Positions 45,625-46,492 of a stretch of DNA of 46,492 nt are shown here, piece after piece (position 1 is the first letter of the stretch; every line of letters starts with the position of its first letter). Where the stretch lies: NCBI RefSeq assembly GCF_000733295.1, contig NZ_JPMI01000131.1, positions 1-46,492 on the forward strand, in the 5' to 3' direction. Origin of the DNA: Archangium violaceum Cb vi76. Lineage in GTDB: Bacteria; Myxococcota; Myxococcia; Myxococcales; Myxococcaceae. The notes below the pieces were generated by a model. That model was not told the origin of the DNA, searched no databases, and saw only the letters and a list, made by a program, of their open reading frames with translations. The translations under genes and the position numbers were made by a program.

Positions 45625-46152
45625 ATGTACTACCCCTCGTCCAACCCCGAAGTCATTCGCCTCGCCGGCGACTACAAGTCGCAGTTCTACGCCGTACAGT
45701 TGTTGGTTCGTCCCTGGGAGGTTCAACATCTCATCACCCATCGCCGCCCCTCCGTGGTGGAGCTGCTTCGCAAAACCACGTTCGCCGAGAAGGTGGCGGA
45801 GTGGCTCGAGGGGAAGCTCACCAGAGGGGAGTACTCGTACATCGCGGACCCGAAGGGCTTCCTCGATTACTGGTGCGCGCCCGCCCTCACGCTCAGGCGC
45901 AACGGCGGTGACTGCGAGGACTTCACCCTGCTCACGGTCTCGCTGCTCGCGGCCGGGGGCGTCTCCGCGCACGTGGCCGTCGGCACGGCCTGGAATGGGT
46001 CCTCCTTCGGCGGCCACGCGTGGGTCGAGGGGGTGGACTCGCGGGGCTTCTTCCTCATCGAGGGCACGTCGGGACAGATGTTCCGACACCGTCCCAACGA
46101 GTACAGGCTGAGTTGGCACATCGGACACAGCCGCGTTCAGAGTGCCGCCTGA
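45625..46152 (+). CDS. Transglutaminase-like cysteine protein
   Basis: This 175-residue protein has the transglutaminase/NlpC-like core: Cys in RRNGGDCEDFTLL, His in GGHAWVEG and an acidic residue in FFLIEGTSG. I chose the ATG at 45625 because CGGAG sits nine bases upstream; the ATG at 45616 directly abuts that site. No signal peptide is visible, so it may act in the cytoplasm, as peptidase or amide-bond-modifying enzyme. It follows the YdjM-like gene by 63 bases on the same strand. Confidence 0.8.
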   Translation: MYYPSSNPEVIRLAGDYKSQFYAVQLLVRPWEVQHLITHRRPSVVELLRKTTFAEKVAEWLEGKLTRGEYSYIADPKGFLDYWCAPALTLRRNGGDCEDFTLLTVSLLAAGGVSAHVAVGTAWNGSSFGGHAWVEGVDSRGFFLIEGTSGQMFRHRPNEYRLSWHIGHSRVQSAA

Positions 46153-46168
46153 ACTGGCGACGTGGCGG

Positions 46169-46203
46169 AGGGCGCCATCCAGAGGAATGGGGGCGCCCTT
46201 TTA
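46169..46203 (+). terminator. Intrinsic terminator after the transglutaminase-like gene
   Basis: AGGGCGCC (46169-46176) pairs perfectly with GGCGCCCT (46192-46199) and is followed by TTTT. It begins 17 bases after the stop codon and is the clearest intrinsic terminator in the window. Confidence 0.8.
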
Positions 46204-46314
46204 GTCATAGAAATACCAGCGTTCCCAATCGACCGAGATGCCGCATGGCACTCAAGGCATCAATGTTGTCGTCTAACCCCGTACCACAAGAGGTGTTCCA
46301 ACATGAAGTAAGAC

Positions 46315-46492
46315 ATGTGCCCCATCTGCACCGCACCGTTCAAGGAAGGCGAAGCAGTCATTCAGTTCGGTGCGTGGTCCGAGAAGACCATGGCCAAGGA
46401 AAGCACACGCTTGGGCCACGTAGACTGCGTTCTCTACATCTCAAGGAAGGAGAGTCGGAAGCACCCGCCTCCGGACGCCCGCGGTAGCTCCG
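46315..46492 (+). CDS. Small CxxC...HxxC zinc-binding-like protein, partial
   Basis: An ATG at 46315 opens a frame that reaches the window edge without a stop (59 codons). It begins MCPICTAPFKEGEAVIQFGA and later reads LGHVDCVLY, giving Cys2, Cys5, His35 and Cys38, which could bind zinc. No good ribosome site precedes it; AAGAGG lies about 25 bases upstream. It is cut by the end of the window, so length and function cannot be judged. Confidence 0.5.
   Translation, partial: MCPICTAPFKEGEAVIQFGAWSEKTMAKESTRLGHVDCVLYISRKESRKHPPPDARGSS

Noticed and set aside
1-46492. CRISPR arrays, rRNA genes, insertion sequences
   Set aside because: I saw no regularly spaced repeats, rRNA signatures or transposase motifs.

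Overview
The window is very GC-rich DNA with strong third-position G/C bias. It carries a two-cyclase AAA/TPR signalling protein, a Hanks-type kinase beside a DUF2381 protein, a Mx162-like retron, an Imm52-type immunity gene and a large NRPS locus. Together these point to a myxobacterium, most likely of the Archangium/Cystobacter/Stigmatella group. This is inferred from gene content only.

Layout. 0.2-8.8 kb holds ordinary genes: a PhoD-like phosphatase with a Tat lipoprotein signal, a 1365-residue cyclase/ATPase/TPR regulator on the other strand, a KynB-like metal-dependent hydrolase and a DUF1254/DUF1214 protein. 8.9-10.7 kb is a complete retron: a reverse transcriptase with NAxxH, YADD and VTG motifs, preceded by an msr-msd region bounded by a 26-bp inverted repeat. 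10.8-11.7 kb holds an Imm52-like immunity gene coupled (ATGA) to the last 36 codons of a lost polymorphic toxin.

11.7-37.5 kb is a divergent NRPS biosynthetic cluster. Leftward from a roughly 150-bp shared intergenic region lie a membrane fatty acid desaturase, an arginine:X amidinotransferase and a three-module NRPS (C-A-T x3, no thioesterase). Rightward lie an FkbM methyltransferase, an MFS exporter, a two-module NRPS with a terminal thioesterase (C-A-T-C-A-T-TE), a JmjC/cupin-8 oxygenase, a membrane protein with a spermidine-synthase-like domain, a haem-oxygenase-like diiron oxidase (HDO) whose metal ligands are spaced as I recall them for SznF, and a small Rieske ferredoxin. The simplest reading is an acylated pentapeptide that starts with glycine, carries a guanidine and perhaps a polyamine, and is oxidised by several non-haem iron enzymes. 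I do not recognise the product.

37.5-43.2 kb holds an outer-membrane DUF5916 protein, flanked by copies of a palindromic intergenic repeat, then a convergent pair made of a DUF2381 protein (signal peptide out of frame at a G9 tract) and a Ser/Thr kinase. 43.3-46.5 kb is a less familiar accessory segment: an XRE regulator overlapping an ImmA/IrrE-type protease, an Asn-rich small protein with a structured start region, a YdjM/DUF457-type membrane protein, a transglutaminase-like protein and the start of a CxxC...HxxC protein cut by the window edge.

The strongest candidates for new biology are the HDO/Rieske/amidinotransferase combination in the NRPS cluster and the intact retron beside a broken toxin-immunity locus.
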